Below, piece by piece: positions 48,160 through 61,800 of a DNA stretch of 64,000 nt. How positions within the stretch are numbered: the first letter of the stretch is position 1; the number at the start of each line of letters is the position of its first letter. Origin of the DNA: Sphagnum magellanicum (lineage: Eukaryota; Streptophyta; Sphagnopsida; Sphagnales; Sphagnaceae); assembly GCA_021904315.1 (NCBI GenBank), contig CM038912.1, positions 23,782,949 through 23,846,948 of the forward strand, read 5' to 3'. A program made the translations under genes and the position numbers. The notes beneath the pieces were generated by a model. It saw nothing but the letters and a program-made list of their open reading frames with translations. It searched no databases and was not told the origin of the DNA.

Positions 48160-48517
48160 GGAAACATGTTTTGGTTTTTTAAAATTTTGATACAATTTTC
48201 AAAAGGTATTTTATTCAGTTTATTATTATTATGTAATTTATTGAGTAGGTATAGTTTATTTATGAATTTCCAAAGTTGCAAAAGGTGATTCTTAAAAAGG
48301 CCATTGCAATTAGGAAATCAAAATTGCCATAATTCTCACTTCTTTGATTCCATTGAACACTTAAGATCATATATGTTGGCATGCAATGGATAAACATGAG
48401 AGAAAATAAATTTATGGTTATGAAAACATTCAAAGGAAAGGGATCAAAATTATTATTTTAATAGTTATACTGGTTTTACCATTCCTTGAAATAGTTCCTA
48501 GTGGGTCCATCCAAGGA
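48160..48517 (+). repeat. Dispersed repeat of about 360 bp, copy 2
   Basis: The direct-orientation partner of 44296-44657, 3.86 kb away. Similarity fades at comparable points on both sides, so the two ends are approximate element limits. Confidence 0.65.
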
Positions 48518-49403
48518 CGCTTATACCCTATGGCTAAGGACTGTTAGTTTGGCTGCATCACAAAATTGATGGAAAAAAACCCTTCGAATAGGAAATAATT
48601 TACATTGTTTGTTGGATGCATTACACACAAATACATGCCCAAGTAGGGGGCATGGGTGGACTTGCTCTTATAAAAGAATCGTGGGAATCATTGGAGTTCC
48701 AAATATTAGACAAGATATACATATTAATCAGAGGCAAATGTTGACTTGAAAATTACATAACATGCCATTGTCAATGAATTGAAATCCATGAAAAATTAAA
48801 CAAAACCTATCATGAGTCAAGATACAACAATTCACTAAACATATTACAAAATTTGAAAACCACTATTAGTACCATTTATAAGTTGATTTTTTTTTTCCAT
48901 TATAGGCACGTGAAAAGCCATAGCAAAGCTTTCAACTACCCAACTATGAAAGTTTGCCCCACCTTTTATCTAACTTATTTCAACATCTACAATAATAAAG
49001 GTAGTTGGTCTCGATGACGACTTAACAATCCAAAATAAGATGACATTTGGATCCATCAAAATTAATTATTTTGATGTAAAGTGGTTTGGGAGATTTCCTA
49101 GTGTATTTGGAGGGCACCTTATATATGTGAATTATCTTTCCTAGAAAAGACAATTATTTTACACCCCCTATAGGCTTAAGATCTTTCCCATTTTTAAGGA
49201 GCATGCATAGAAACCTTCCCCTTCCTATCACTTGTGATCTGCCTATTTTTAGATTCATAGTAACATTCACTTGGTGCTTTATGGTGAGTAAAGTTCACAT
49301 GTGCATTGGGACTTTTCCAAAATGAAGGGCTAGAATGCACTCTCACTTGGTCCTAAGCCCCTTATTTTGGGAAAGCCCCCACCTTAGTGTTTTATCGTCC
49401 GCA

Positions 49404-49637
49404 CTTGGAAAGGTCATTTCTATTTTATTCCAAATGACATGCAAAAAAGTATAAGGTGCAAATTATTGAAAAAATATATAAGTTATAATTTACTTCAATG
49501 TACATATGATGTTTATAATTCATTATGAAAATATACTTAGAACAAATTTAGAATATGTCATTATTTCACAACAGACTTTTAAAATGTCCATTTATTTCAT
49601 GTGCTTCCTAAAATATACATAGAGCAACCTCCCTAGG
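49404..49637 (+). mobile_element. MITE-like element, copy 1
   Basis: About 234 bp, matching 56574-56819 in inverted orientation. The shared core includes TTTATTCCAAATG, TTTATAATTCATTATGAAAA, ATGTCATTATTTCA and TTTATTTCATGTGCTTCCT. Relative to the other copy it lacks about 25 bp in the middle. The ends (CTTGGAAAGGTCATTTC and, reversed, CCTAGGGAGGTTGCTCT) look like degenerate terminal inverted repeats. Confidence 0.75.
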
Positions 49638-51299
49638 CTTCCACATAAAACATTTTTTTCTCGCCATTTTAAAAGGAGGGGTCCAATGGGGTTGGTAGAA
49701 CCTCTAGTGCAATTTTGAAAATGGTTTTCTATATTTATAAAACCTATGGTTTTAGATACCTCCAAAAAATTTGGAATCTAGTTCAATTTAAGATTGGGTT
49801 TGGTTCCATTTACATTACACCCAACTAAAACTAATAACAACACATTGATTTAAAGTTCAGGACATTGAAATAAGAAGTGCAATGGCATAAAATTTTGTTA
49901 GGAAGGAGGTAGTTGCTCTTACATGGGAACAAGGACAAACACTAATAGGCAAGTTATGATCTCAAGAGCATTAACCTATCACATCATTGTTGTGTTGGAA
50001 TTTTGTGGAAGTGCATTCAAACATTTGTAATAAGCTTTTAGTCATGGGTATGGGGGAGAAGATAAAAAATGGGGGTGTTGTTTATGACTTTGGACTTTTT
50101 TATAATGCTACATAGGTAACATACAAGTCATTTTTGTTTCAATGGAATGGCCTTAGTTCATTCATGGTCATGAGGAGAAAGTTTTCATGGGAGAAATGTT
50201 TGTTTTCTAATGCTAGAAGGTTGAAGTGATTTATTTCATCTTTGCAATTTTAGATTGCTACTTCCTAGTGGCACAGATGCACTTGACAAAATTTTATGTT
50301 CTAAGAAAACAATAAAACTAAAATGTTTAGGCTTAAACTTCTTACACTCTCATTATCTGTATTTTTGCAGTTTTTTCCTTTGTTTTAGAGTTGAGTTAGG
50401 TTATCAATTGTTATCAATGTGTGTGGTTCTCATGTTGGCCCTAAGTTGGGTTTTTTCTCATTATCTTTTGGTTTTAAAAGCAAAGTTGCAAGCTTATTTT
50501 AGGTTCTCTTTTGTTTGTTATATGTTTTTCGTGAGAATTGTTTTTGCTAATAAATGGTTTTTTTGTTAGAGATTGTTTTTGAAGGTAGTTTTTTATGGTT
50601 TTATCTCTTGTGCCAACTACTAAGGTGGAAGTTAGCTATCATATACAATTTTCTTCTCATGGCTTTAACTATATTTTATGTGGTTGCATTAAGATGGTTA
50701 TACTTCTTGTAGATAGTAAAATGCAAGAGTTATTCATGGAGGTGTAGATAATCTAAAAGTTCAAATGTTGGATGTTAAACTTCTTGGATTCATGATGGAT
50801 GCACAAAGCTCAAAACTCAATCCATTCAAACCTACAATTGGACATATTTGCCCACTTGAATTTTTTCATAACTACCATGATTTGCTCATTATGGAAATAG
50901 ATAGGTTAAAGACAAATATATTAATTATTTTAACAAAGGCAACCTAGTGCAAACACCATTTAGTCATAGCCAAATTCATTGGTTTTAAATGTACCTCATA
51001 ATATTAAATTCATGGCATCATGAGAAAATCATGTCCATTGCAACTTGTCCAATGCAACTGAAACATGTCTGAAGTAACTAAAGATGTCATGGGTGGAACT
51101 AATTAATTAAAAATTGGGTGGGGCTAAGGTGAATCCAAGGTGGGCAAGTTCAAAATGGACATGGGTCATGGATTTTACTTCCTTCATACAAATAGTTGTA
51201 GCATTACCAAGAACGTGGTGAGTTTGCACCATTTAAAAATGAATAGAGCACATCTATATTCCACAAATGGATTCCATGATTCAATCCATATAACTTAGT
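49638..51299. other. No clear gene
   Basis: Open frames at 50255-50569 (Phe/Leu-rich) and 50765-50947 are unassigned. The second has a more coding-like composition and could be a distal relic of the LINE that follows. Confidence 0.4.
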
Positions 51300-52300
51300 T
51301 GGAATGTGCATTTTACTTGGTTTCATTTAAGAAGGTGTTTTTTCAATATAAATTAATTGGAGAATTGCTTGTGAGTGAGTTTGGACACATCTTTAAGTTT
51401 GACTAATGTAATGATTTGTTTCAAACCCAATAATACTATGTTTCTTTGGATGTGGACAATGGGTGGGTGGCAACTTTTCAAATTGAAACTATAAATGATT
51501 ATTTACTTTAACTAGTTGAAGGTGTATATGGCCAATTAGACCTTAAGTGGATATAGGAAATGCTATTACATGCAATTGTTGAAGTGCCATATTTTCACTA
51601 TTGACTATGACTTCAACTTTATTAGGTGTTACTCCTTACTCATCTTGTCAAAGATTGTGCCTTCCTTGTTATTGACAAAAAAACCTTAAAGGTTTTTCAC
51701 ATTAATAAATATGAGTACCATGGAGGTTAAAAATGTGGAGAATTAATGGTCAGAAGTCAAAGATGGTGAGGTGGTTGAAAAAGAAAAAGGCATGCCTAAG
51801 GTTGAAAAGGTTTCATCAAAGGCAACAAATGAGGATGGATTCACTTGCGTGAAGTGAAAATCATTTTTTTAAGAGGGAAAGGGTAATTATAATGGTACAC
51901 AATGTGGTTGATAATGAAATGATGGGTCTTTGGAATGAAGGGTTAGAGTTCCAAGATACCATGCACCCATCTTATAAGTGGACAATGGTGATATTTTAGA
52001 TGAGTATGTGATGGATGAAACTAATCATATGAATGATCATGAAATTTTCAAAGATGACGAGGTTCGCCTTCAAAATATGTAGCCTAAGGGTATGATATGG
52101 TCACCTCTTAAGCTTTTTAAGAAAAAAGGGAAAGAAGAGGAAGAATCCACAATATATGAGAAAGAAGATGAGTTGGATGGGTTACACATAAAGGACAAGG
52201 TTTTTAATCAACAAATATGACCTTTCAACCAACACATGTGAGTGAAGATGGAGACAACATCCTTGAGACTCAACCTTCTCATCCAACTATGGATATTCAT
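51300..52300 (+). mobile_element. Possible LINE ORF1 relic
   Basis: One frame is readable with several stops (for example VSFKKVFFQYKLIGELLVSE then KTLK..., later Lys/Glu-rich stretches and a Ser/Thr/Pro-rich end). This order, a conserved N-terminal block followed by a charged, low-complexity tail, is what plant L1 ORF1 proteins look like, and it lies on the same strand 5' of the RT part. No zinc knuckle was found, so the call is tentative. It may instead be unrelated. Confidence 0.3.
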
Positions 52301-53907
52301 GATCAGCAAAGGCAAATTCAATTAATGCCATAATCACTAATTACCCAATTTAATTTTCCAATTCGATTAGTCCCATTTAATCAATTGGGCAATGGGAAGA
52401 TCTATTCATGAATAGTGTAATTTGGTGTGGACTTCATAACATGATTTCAATTTCATTATTTCAATTGGGTTCAAAACTGACCTTGTAATCATAATCTGTT
52501 AAATTTTCAAAAATTCTCTTCACAATCTATAATGCATGGGCAAATCTTGCAAGATATTGGGTGGAACAATTTACACATGTGGAGAAGGAGGTTTTTAAGG
52601 ATACTAATAATCGAAACTTACATGAACTAGCCCCTAGTCCAGGCATTGCCACACTCAAAGGAAGTCTAACAATGTTGAATAACATTTAATGAAATAAGGG
52701 ATATAAATTCTTTAAGACAATTGCAATTGTAAATCAACATGAATCATACCCAAGAATTAGGAATCTAGAAATGTGTTGGAGACAATAATTTAATGTGTGA
52801 AATGAAGGGGATTGCAAGTGTGGTGGGTATTGGAGTATCAAAATAAATGTTCCAAATTGTAGCTCCGGTTATTACAACATGTGAAGGGGCACAACGAGTC
52901 CCTTACCATGAACAACCATGGAAAAAAATGTGAATGGCCAGACATCTAACCCATCTCCTTTGCCATGAATCTTAACCTAATGACATATAATGTAAAAACA
53001 TTCAATGATTTTTATGTGATTATGCAAGGAATTATGTTATGCAATGCAAAATCATAATAGACATTTCGATGATTTAAGACATAGATTAATAGGAAATAAG
53101 GCTTCAATGTTAATGTTTAAGTTGTGGCTAGGAACCGAAGGGTGGATTAAAGAGACTAAAGACAAATGCAACCATGAGGCAAATGGTAATGGAATTGGAA
53201 AAGGAGTTGTCTACATGCTTAACCATGTTTAACAAAGTCTATACTTTGAGAAAAAAACTTAGCCATGCTTAACATAGTTTATACTTTGAAAGGAAGGTTT
53301 GTGGGTGAAGTGCAAACTTCCAATTACAAAATAAAAAGAAAAAGGCATATGATCGGATCACCACTTAATTACATGTATTGTTGAAATTGGGGTGGCATAT
53401 AAAAAAAAGGGGTAATTTGGAAAATGAACTGTAGTTATGTAGGAAAGGTGAACATTAGATAACACATTATGAAAAAAATGGGTGTTTTACAACTGGCCTT
53501 GCAACTCATTATATTTATATGCCATGGGTGCTAACAGACAAGTTGCATGAGTTGCAAAATTGTAACTCGCTGTATATACAATGCAACTCATTGCAATTCA
53601 ATTGCAACTTAATCAAAACAACTCATTTGCAACTACTATTCAATTCCATTATAATTACACCCATGATGTCATGTTGACATCATTAATTGTCCCATCTATT
53701 AAAATCTAACACGTGGCATTATGAAGATTTTTTAACATATAAAAATTTGAAATATTGATCTCCATCATCCATTGTGATCGTTAATGATACTCAGGATTGT
53801 GACACATGGCACATAAAAAAAAACCACATGGCATATTAATTGTATTTTGGAAAAAATAAAAAATAAAAAAATAAATTTTAGTAGCTAGGTAGGTCATACA
53901 TAACCAT

Positions 53908-53975
53908 AGGTAGGTAGGTCTTAAAACCTACATACTTATATATTTACTTAAGACCTACCTACCTACCTACATAGG
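53908..53975. repeat. TAGGTAGG inverted repeat (hairpin)
   Basis: TAGGTAGGTAGGTCTTAA on the left pairs with TTAAGACCTACCTACCTA on the right, around an AT-rich loop. More TAGG/CCTA repeats flank it on both sides. Confidence 0.8.
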
Positions 53976-54460
53976 TAGGTACAAAAGTAGGACCTATTTA
54001 TTTACTTAGGTAAATAAGAAAACATAAAATTAAGTGCACTAAATAATAACTATGAAATTTATTATTTTTATTTTATGTTTTGCCTTTGGGTTAAATTTTT
54101 TTCAACTTGTTTCAAGATGGCACATGTATTTTAATGTAAGAACATAAGAGAATAAATTTTTTTTTATATAATTTGTAACATGGGATTTGAAGATAAAACA
54201 TATGGGTTAAATCTTTTAATTTTTCATTAGTTGTAATTGAGTTGCAACTATAACACTTGAGTGTTCAAAACATGCCAAATCCAAGGGGAGGGCTCCATTG
54301 CTTTTGGTGTCTAAACAAAACTTGAACCCCTCCTATTAACACATCCAGTGTATTAAAAATCATCAAAAATGAAATAAAATTGAAAAAGTTATGGCCCTCA
54401 AACTATAGGTGGCCAAGAACTCTAAACAAAAAAAAACCACTATATGTTAATTTTAGGTGG

Positions 54461-54702
54461 CATTCCTATAACATTTTAAATTGTTTAAAATGAAGAAGAA
54501 ATATAAAAGTTACAAGGCTTAAAAATAGGAGGGGTGCAAAGGAACAAAAAAAGAAAAAAAGGTTTGTTTTGTAAGTTGGAAAGCTAATTTCTTTTCTTGT
54601 TATTTTTTCATTATTCATTTTCCTTTGCATTTCAAATATGAATTCTAGAACTTGAGGTAATGTTCCCATAACATTTTAAATCATTCAAAATGAAACACAT
54701 AT
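54461..54702. repeat. Direct repeat of about 45 bp, 197 bp apart
   Basis: CC.ATAACATTTTAAAT is followed by a similar TCAAAATGAA block at both 54461-54505 and 54658-54702. Confidence 0.6.
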
Positions 54703-56573
54703 GATAAAAATATAAATAATTGATGAATATGCATCATTATTAATTATAAGTAATTGTATTATAGTCATAACATAATTAAACAATAATACTTTAATAGTGG
54801 CGCACTAATGACCATATTGATCATATCAATGGGAATCATAATTGAAAATTAGTTACAAATGTATCCCATAATGGGTGGTGGAGATGTGAACATGTGGCAT
54901 GATTGCATGTATGTACATTGTATGTTAGTTACAACATAGTTATTGTTTTGGTGACACATTTTTAATAGTTCCAAAGTAGTTGCCACATGTAACTACAATG
55001 CAACTCCTAAAAAAATCAAACATGGTTGATTACATATGTATGTACAATGTCTATAAATTATTGTATAGAAGACCCATTTTCAACTCACTTGCAACTATAA
55101 TACAACTAATTGATTTTTTGATGTGGCAATTTATTTATTGATACATTGTATTTCTAAGGGGATAGTTTGCACAATAGTTATAATATCCAAGTGATAGTTG
55201 CATAACAATTGTATATGAGTTTTTTTTTGAATTTTAGTTGTAAGGTAATGTGATTTCAATAAATGCAATTTCTCATAATGACATCACCATGATTTGGGTT
55301 AATGTTGGGAAATCAAACATTTTCATTTGGACAAGAAAGTTGCAGTGATGAAAGAAGAACAAGAAAAACCCATTGTAGGGTTTTGAAGAGGTTTAAATTC
55401 TTGTTCACTTTCACCTTAGTAATTCAATCTTCCAAAAGAAAATGACCCTCGTATGCAATAGACTTCAAGCTCATGCTTAGTATCCTAGAACAGCAACAAG
55501 TCCAATTACATACCCAATCTTGCAAAACAAATGATATAATGTGTAATTTTTTTTTGCCCATGTGAAGACCAAAACTTAGTTATTACCTAATTCAAGAAGT
55601 GAAATGGTTTTTCATCTACATACATTGAAAAATTAGGTCAAGTCTACTATGATTTCTATTAGGAATTATATGACTCGAAGGGGGAATTTGAAGGGAACAA
55701 AACATTGAAGAGGGAAAATTTGGATTATCTATCTTCAAAGTTTTTTGCTCTTATGAATAACAAATTGGCAACCCTAATCATGAAGGATGAATTGATCTTG
55801 GTGGCCAAGAGGATGGCATGAAATAAAACACTAGGTCTTGATTAGATTATAGTAAAGTTCTTCACAATGTTTTGGGAAGTAATAAAAGATGATTATTCAA
55901 AATGATCCAAACACCAATATATAGAAGGTTACTTCCCAAGGGCATCACAAAAGGTATTATTGCCTTCATCCATAAGGCAATAAAGGTGAAAGATCTATTT
56001 AATTAGAAACTTGTAACCTTGCTTAATGTGATGCACAAAATATATGCAAAAACCTTACAACACAAACTTACTAATTTTGATGGAAATCATTCATCTTAAT
56101 CAAATTGCCATTTTATTTTTTTTGCTATATCTTGGAAAATGTTATCCTTCTACATTAGGAATGAAATGACATGTTATGTTACTTAAATTTGATTCTGCAA
56201 GAGCACATGACAAGGTCTTTTGGCATTTTTTGTTTGGAGTGATGAAAGCTTTTGGGATGGCAAAGGAGTTTATACACATAGTTCACATATTTTTGGAAGC
56301 GGAAGTAATTGGGGATTTTTATGGCATTCCGTTGTTTTGACATGGACGACATATTGTTCCATATCTCTTCATTTTGGTTGGAGAAGCTCTCAATGTGTAC
56401 TAGTTTAAAAAGTTGTGGATAATAAAAAAACATTAAGGGGTCATATATGTTATTTGATTAGGCTAACCAACATGTGATCTCCCAACATGCGGATGACACT
56501 GTGTTCACCATTAGAAGGGAAGAGATGATCGTCAATAATATGATCCACTTACTCCAAAGGTTCAAAGTAGCAT

Positions 56574-56819
56574 CCCCACAATGTCATTCTTTGTATATTT
56601 GAGGAAGCACATGAAATAAAAGGGTATTTTTAGTTTGCTATGAAATAATGACATATTTTAAGCATATTTTAGAATATTATAGTTTGAATATATTTTCATA
56701 ATGAATTATAAACACCTTATTTACATTGAAATAAATTATAAATTATATGTTTTTTCAATAAGTTGCACCTTTTTTTTTTGGCACACCATTTGGAATAAAA
56801 TGGAAGTGACCTCCCCAAG
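56574..56819 (-). mobile_element. MITE-like element, copy 2, inserted in the LINE reverse transcriptase
   Basis: A 246-bp element flanked by GTAGCAT at 56567-56573 and 56820-56826. The LINE frame reads ...RFKVA up to the first copy and resumes with GLEIN after the second, so the 7 bp are a target-site duplication and the element entered an existing LINE. It is in the opposite orientation to the copy at 49404-49637. It has no coding and a degenerate CTTGGGGAGGTCA-type end. The target size of 7-8 bp would suit an hAT-like transposase, which is an inference. Confidence 0.8.
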
Positions 56820-58396
56820 GTAGCATAAGGGCTTGAGATCAATGATAAAAAAATCTAGTATATTGACAAAGCCTTGAAGGAGCTAGATGAAAATGGACTT
56901 GACATTTTGCTTTAGTTTGGGCATGAAACAAAGATTTGTCCAAGCTCATAGGAACCCCTTCTGATCTATGTCTTGATACACCAAACATTGATAAGTTCCT
57001 TTTAGATAAGAAAGAAAAGATATTAAAATATTGGTCAACCACTAGACTTTCATTTGTTAACAAGAAGGGCATTCATTGTCAATGTGTTCAATTAATGACC
57101 TTGTGATATGTCCTATCAATTTGTGCAAGGTTTAAGATGGCAATAAAAAAGGCCATGATTATGATCAAGAATTATCTATGGTTAGTGAGTGAATTTTGGA
57201 CTTGAGCTTAAATCAAATAGGCAAACTATTGTCTTGAGGGCAAAAAAGGAGGATTCAATTCCATTTTTAAGGAAGTGGATATTTCTTGCCTTCCAACTAG
57301 GGGTGTCTAACTTGAAACACAAAAGGTGATTGTTAGATATGCAATGGAGCTTTTTGTTAGGACACAAACAATTGCCAAGATCCATGGTTTCGAAATAAAA
57401 TTACTAAATCTTGGAAACACATGTTGACAAAGTTAAATTATCCAAATCCTATAATTTTTTAATATTCTCCATTGTAATTTATGGTGGTCCTTGACATTTC
57501 ACACCTCAAGGTTTGGTTGGTCAATTGAAAGATGTGCATGTCTTTTCAAAGTTGGGAGTTAGAAAGTTAAGGATGTTTAGAATTTTGAGATGAATGCGTT
57601 TTTGCCTTGGAATGTGGTTGTGTAGAGATAAAAGTTAAAACTTGTAAAAATTACGAACTATTCCAAGTTGATGGCAAGTTTGGAAGTCAAATGGGAAAAA
57701 AATTGTTGAAACAAAAATGTGCACATAGTCCAAGATTGGGTTGGGTTGTTTGATGAACAAGGTGAAAACCTTTTTTTGTCTTCATAGCATCTACCAAGTT
57801 TTGCCCACAATACACCATGGAGATTGCAAATGTAGCAATTCCACAAAATATCCCACTTTTCATAATTGTAAGCCATTTAAGGACACTTACTAAGGTGATT
57901 AACATGGACATGCAAACCATAACTTTCATAGGGCATAGGTGACCAATCCATGGACCTTCAAACCATACTTTTCATAAGACATAGGTGATCAATCCAAGTT
58001 ATGAAAGTCATCAAAGGGGGTCAACAATGATGCTTTGAGATGTATTGTGGCTTGATCATATCAAATTTGACATTAATTGTTGGTCTTGGGATGATACAAA
58101 GGAGCTTTTTTTGAATATACAATATAGATGGGGAGGAAATTGGTCAACGCACAATACAACTTGTCAAGTTCTATTGCAAAGAAATTGGCAAGGTAATTAA
58201 AATGAAGTTTGAACATCAAGAAAGTTTTAGGAAGAAAGTTGGTTCATATGGTCCTTATATCACAAGGCCATTGTTGTTAACTCATGTTGGTAACACATGG
58301 AGTGTTAAGGTTAACCAATTCATTGGTATTGCTTGTCTTTACTATGGCTTATGTGATAAGAATACTTTTTCGCACAATTTTATTTTATTTGGGAGT

Positions 58397-58892
58397 GTAG
58401 TCAAGTAAGACATGTGTGATCTTGGGTTGTAACCATCTTGAATTGGCTTAGATGTAACCCTTCTTCCGATTCTTGGATGGGATTATCTATTTAGGTCAAT
58501 GCCTTTTTGATGAAAGCTTGCCTAAAATTTTAAAATAGTTTAAAAATGTTTGATGATGTTTTAAGGGTCTTGCACTTTGGACTATGTAGTTGGATCACAA
58601 CAATAAAGTTTTCAAACATTAAGGACTTGGAGATCATCACAACTTGGAGCGTAGTCAAGTAAGAAGGTGTGATCTTGGGTTGTAACAATCTTGAATAGGC
58701 TTAGATGCAACATTTCTTTCAATCCTTGGATGGGATTGTCTATAGGTCAATGCCTTTTTGAAGAGGGCTTGCTAAATTTTTGAAATAGTTAAAAAATGTT
58801 CGATGATGTTTTAAGGGTCTTGTGCTTTGGACTATTTGGATAGGTCATAACAACAAAGTTTTCAATCATCAAGCGCTTGGAGACCATCACAT
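58397..58892 (+). repeat. 254-bp tandem duplication at the LINE C terminus
   Basis: GTAGTCAAGTAAGA starts unit 1 at 58397 and unit 2 at 58651. Both contain GTGATCTTGGGTTGTAAC, TTGGATGGGATT.TCTAT, GGTCAATGCCTTTTTGA and TTTAAGGGTCTTG. The units encode the same end-of-ORF2 segment; unit 1 has a stop at the second Trp of LWTIW, unit 2 does not. Confidence 0.9.
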
Positions 58893-61800
58893 TCGATATT
58901 TGGCCTGACAACACATGATTAATTATGCTAGGATTGAGTAGAGTCGAACATCAAATTGATTAACAAAGCTACCAAAGAGGCTAAGGACGAGTTTCTTGTT
59001 GAGTTTGATTCCTAGTGCGGGGCTTATTTTGCTTTTTGCTCCATGATGGAGTTAGAATTAGATGGTGCAACTGGTTGCCTAGGTTGGGTGTCATTAGGTG
59101 GTTAATTCCTTCCACCATTGGGTTTGGTTCCCTTGGGTTGTGTTCTCCTTTTTGCAATGAGGCTTGTCTTCCTTTGTGGCCAAAAAAGGGAAAAAAAAAA
59201 TGAAAAAAAGAAAAAAGACTTGGGTTAAATAGGTTATGGAAGTGAGGTATTAGTTTAGGAGAAAATTGGAGAGGTACACAATGGGAACAATGAAATCTTG
59301 GCAACCTGAAGAAATCCTGACAACCTGCACCTGCCCAAATCATTCTGTCATCAAATCATTGCATGTGATAAAGAGTTTTGAAAGGGGGGTGTTTCTCAAA
59401 ATTTGGGCTCCATGTTCAGCTCTCTCTCTTCACACAATTGGTCCCTTGTTAGAGGAGTGCCCTGCTCCTTAGGCCTTATTTACCCTATACTAAACCTTGG
59501 TTAATGGTTATTGAAGACCAAACAAATATGCAAAAAATACTTGGGTGCAAAACCCTAAACCCTTATCACAAAAGAGTAATCACCTGTGAGTGGAACACAA
59601 CAACTACTCTGTCACATATATCCAATTTGATTAAAACATTTTTTAGGTCATTTAAAAAATAGGTATGACATTGATCACATGTAGTTGTTCATTATTGATA
59701 GGTTTGCTAATTATGGGGTTCAATTATGCTAGTTGCAACTACTTAAGTAGACAACAACAATTGTTATAAATAGTTGAACAAAAACTATGTATGTATATAG
59801 GTTTGGCAAAAATATGTGCTCAAATTTCATTTTTAAATATGACCTAAAAAATATACAAGATATGAAATATGCCTTAACATACATATAATATAAATTTTAA
59901 ATAGAAAATTATAAATAAATCAGACTAACATATAAAGAATTGGAGCTAGATTAAATATATTCTGCATGAAAATTGTTATGAAAAAAGGTTTCATAATTCC
60001 AATTGTTTTCAGCATGTACATATGTTTAAATCCTTTCAAACTTGGACGACAACAATTGTGGACTTTTGGAAAGGTGGAATACTCAAGAGTATGGAATACC
60101 GCATGTTCCGTGAATTTTTAAATAAACATTGGGAATTTGAAAATAGTGGTGGGATGGAGGGGTGGTAGTCACATAGGTCATGAATTGATGATACATATGT
60201 AAAAAGAAGTATTTGAAAATAGTTTTAACGAGTGTTATGTTATCAACCCCATTATATCAATTTCACTTGGACCACCCTTACCAAACACCACCAATTGTAA
60301 TAAAACCTCGTAGAACTTAATCCAAAGGCTTATAAGTAAACACGACCTTAATGACCAAATCATTTGTGAAGTAGAATTCCATTGCCAATATGGAACGAAA
60401 GGGGAAATATGTGTGCAAGAAGAAGAGTGAAGCCAAGGCATGGGTTGGTTACATATATATATTTTTTCTATTTTCTTTAATTGTGACCATAGACCATGCA
60501 CTCATTTTGGTCACAACATCATGTAACATAAACTCAAAGTGAAACCATGGTTTGGAAGAAAAAAAAACAAGCCAAACATATACCACCTCAAGTAAGTTTG
60601 ACCAACACATGGTTCAAAAGATGGGCCCAAAAGAGGTGGAAAACTCAATGGTTTCATGAATGATGATGGTAAGCCAAATAATAATAATAATAACAATAAT
60701 AATAAGGAGAGAGGACCGGGGGACACATTGGCTTTTAGCCACCATATAACAAGAATAATATAAAATAATGACAAAATTTGAAAATTGCCCATTTTCAAAT
60801 AACTTCTCCCCATGATTATGAACATGGGCAAAGTGTAAAAAGTGCCCTTTTTTAACCCCTTTGAAGAGAGAGAAAGAGAGAGAGAGCAAGATGCTTCTTC
60901 AAATTATTTAGATACTTGATATATTTGGATGATATATTGCAAAGGGAATAAAATTAAATGCAACTAAAAGAATTTTGAAGAGTGGAATGGACTTTTTCTT
61001 TCACGAAATTTTAAGATATTATTCCCTCAATCATGTTTTCAAAATAAATAGATGAGAGAAAATAAAATTTTCCTCCAGAAAAAAAGAAAAAGAAAATCCT
61101 AAATGTTTCCCTCATGGATGGAATGATCACTTCCCTCCATTACACTACTTAACATCCATCCACATCCAAAATGTTGTCGAGATGGGTTAAACTCCAAAGG
61201 GGATGGAAAGGGTTGCATGAAATAATCATAAAACATGGGCAACTTTGGCATAAATTAAATTATTTTTCATTTTGTCGAATTATTGAAAAATGATCAACTC
61301 ATGCGCCAAAATTCAAACTTCAAGATTCAAAATAAATAAATTATTTGGCAAACAAGTGCCTAAGCTGCACAGGTGCTACTACTTGCTATAACTTCATACA
61401 ACCTAGTTTCATTTGTGTGACCCAAAAATGAAAAATGTTTAATGTTGTGGGGACCCTTCCCAAGGAGTACACATTTAAAACCAAGCTTGAATTCCTAAAT
61501 ATATTCACGAGGATTTTTTGGGCTTGTTTCATTTGCTTGTAATGAATGCATTTCTTCTACCCAATAAATTTAAAGTTACAATTTTGGTACTTGTGAATTT
61601 TTGTTTTGTTGCATATTAAGGTCCAATAAAATTTGATGCAAAATTTCCATATATATATATGTATAATTTTATTTTTTGAATTTTTTTTATTGACATTCCC
61701 CAACTCAAGTTCCAATAGCTCTCTCCCAATAATGTGGCCAAAATTGGGCTAGGCAAAGGGAAAAGAGAAAAAGAACAAGACAAAGTGATAAAGATCGTGT

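Larger units (their letters stand above)
52301..55329. other. Decayed repeat DNA between the two LINE parts
   Basis: No endonuclease domain of a LINE was recognisable. The stretch includes a GTAGG/CCTAC hairpin (53908-53975), a short duplication near 53,205-53,285 (CATGCTTAACCATGTTTAAC / CCATGCTTAACATAGTTTA) and a 45-bp direct repeat at 54461-54505 and 54658-54702. Confidence 0.4.
55330..59218 (+). mobile_element. Decayed LINE (plant L1-type) retrotransposon: reverse transcriptase to 3' end
   Basis: Frames change repeatedly, but reverse-transcriptase blocks appear in the right order: an N-terminal KTLGLD (normally K-A-P-G-P-D) near 55,826; LPKGITKGIIAFIHKA near 55,930-55,985; VTLLNVMHKIYAKTLQ near 56,010-56,060; and the catalytic motif as QHADDTVFTI at 56483-56512, where the usual Phe/Tyr of [FY]ADD is His. 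After an inserted element, KYWSTTRLSFV (57,020-57,055) and the C-terminal LWTIWIGHNNKVF (58,825-58,863) follow. The 3' end is an A-rich tail at 59181-59218. Such proteins copy their own RNA at a nicked target. Many stops and frameshifts, and a 254-bp tandem duplication near the 3' end, show it is long dead. Confidence 0.75.
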
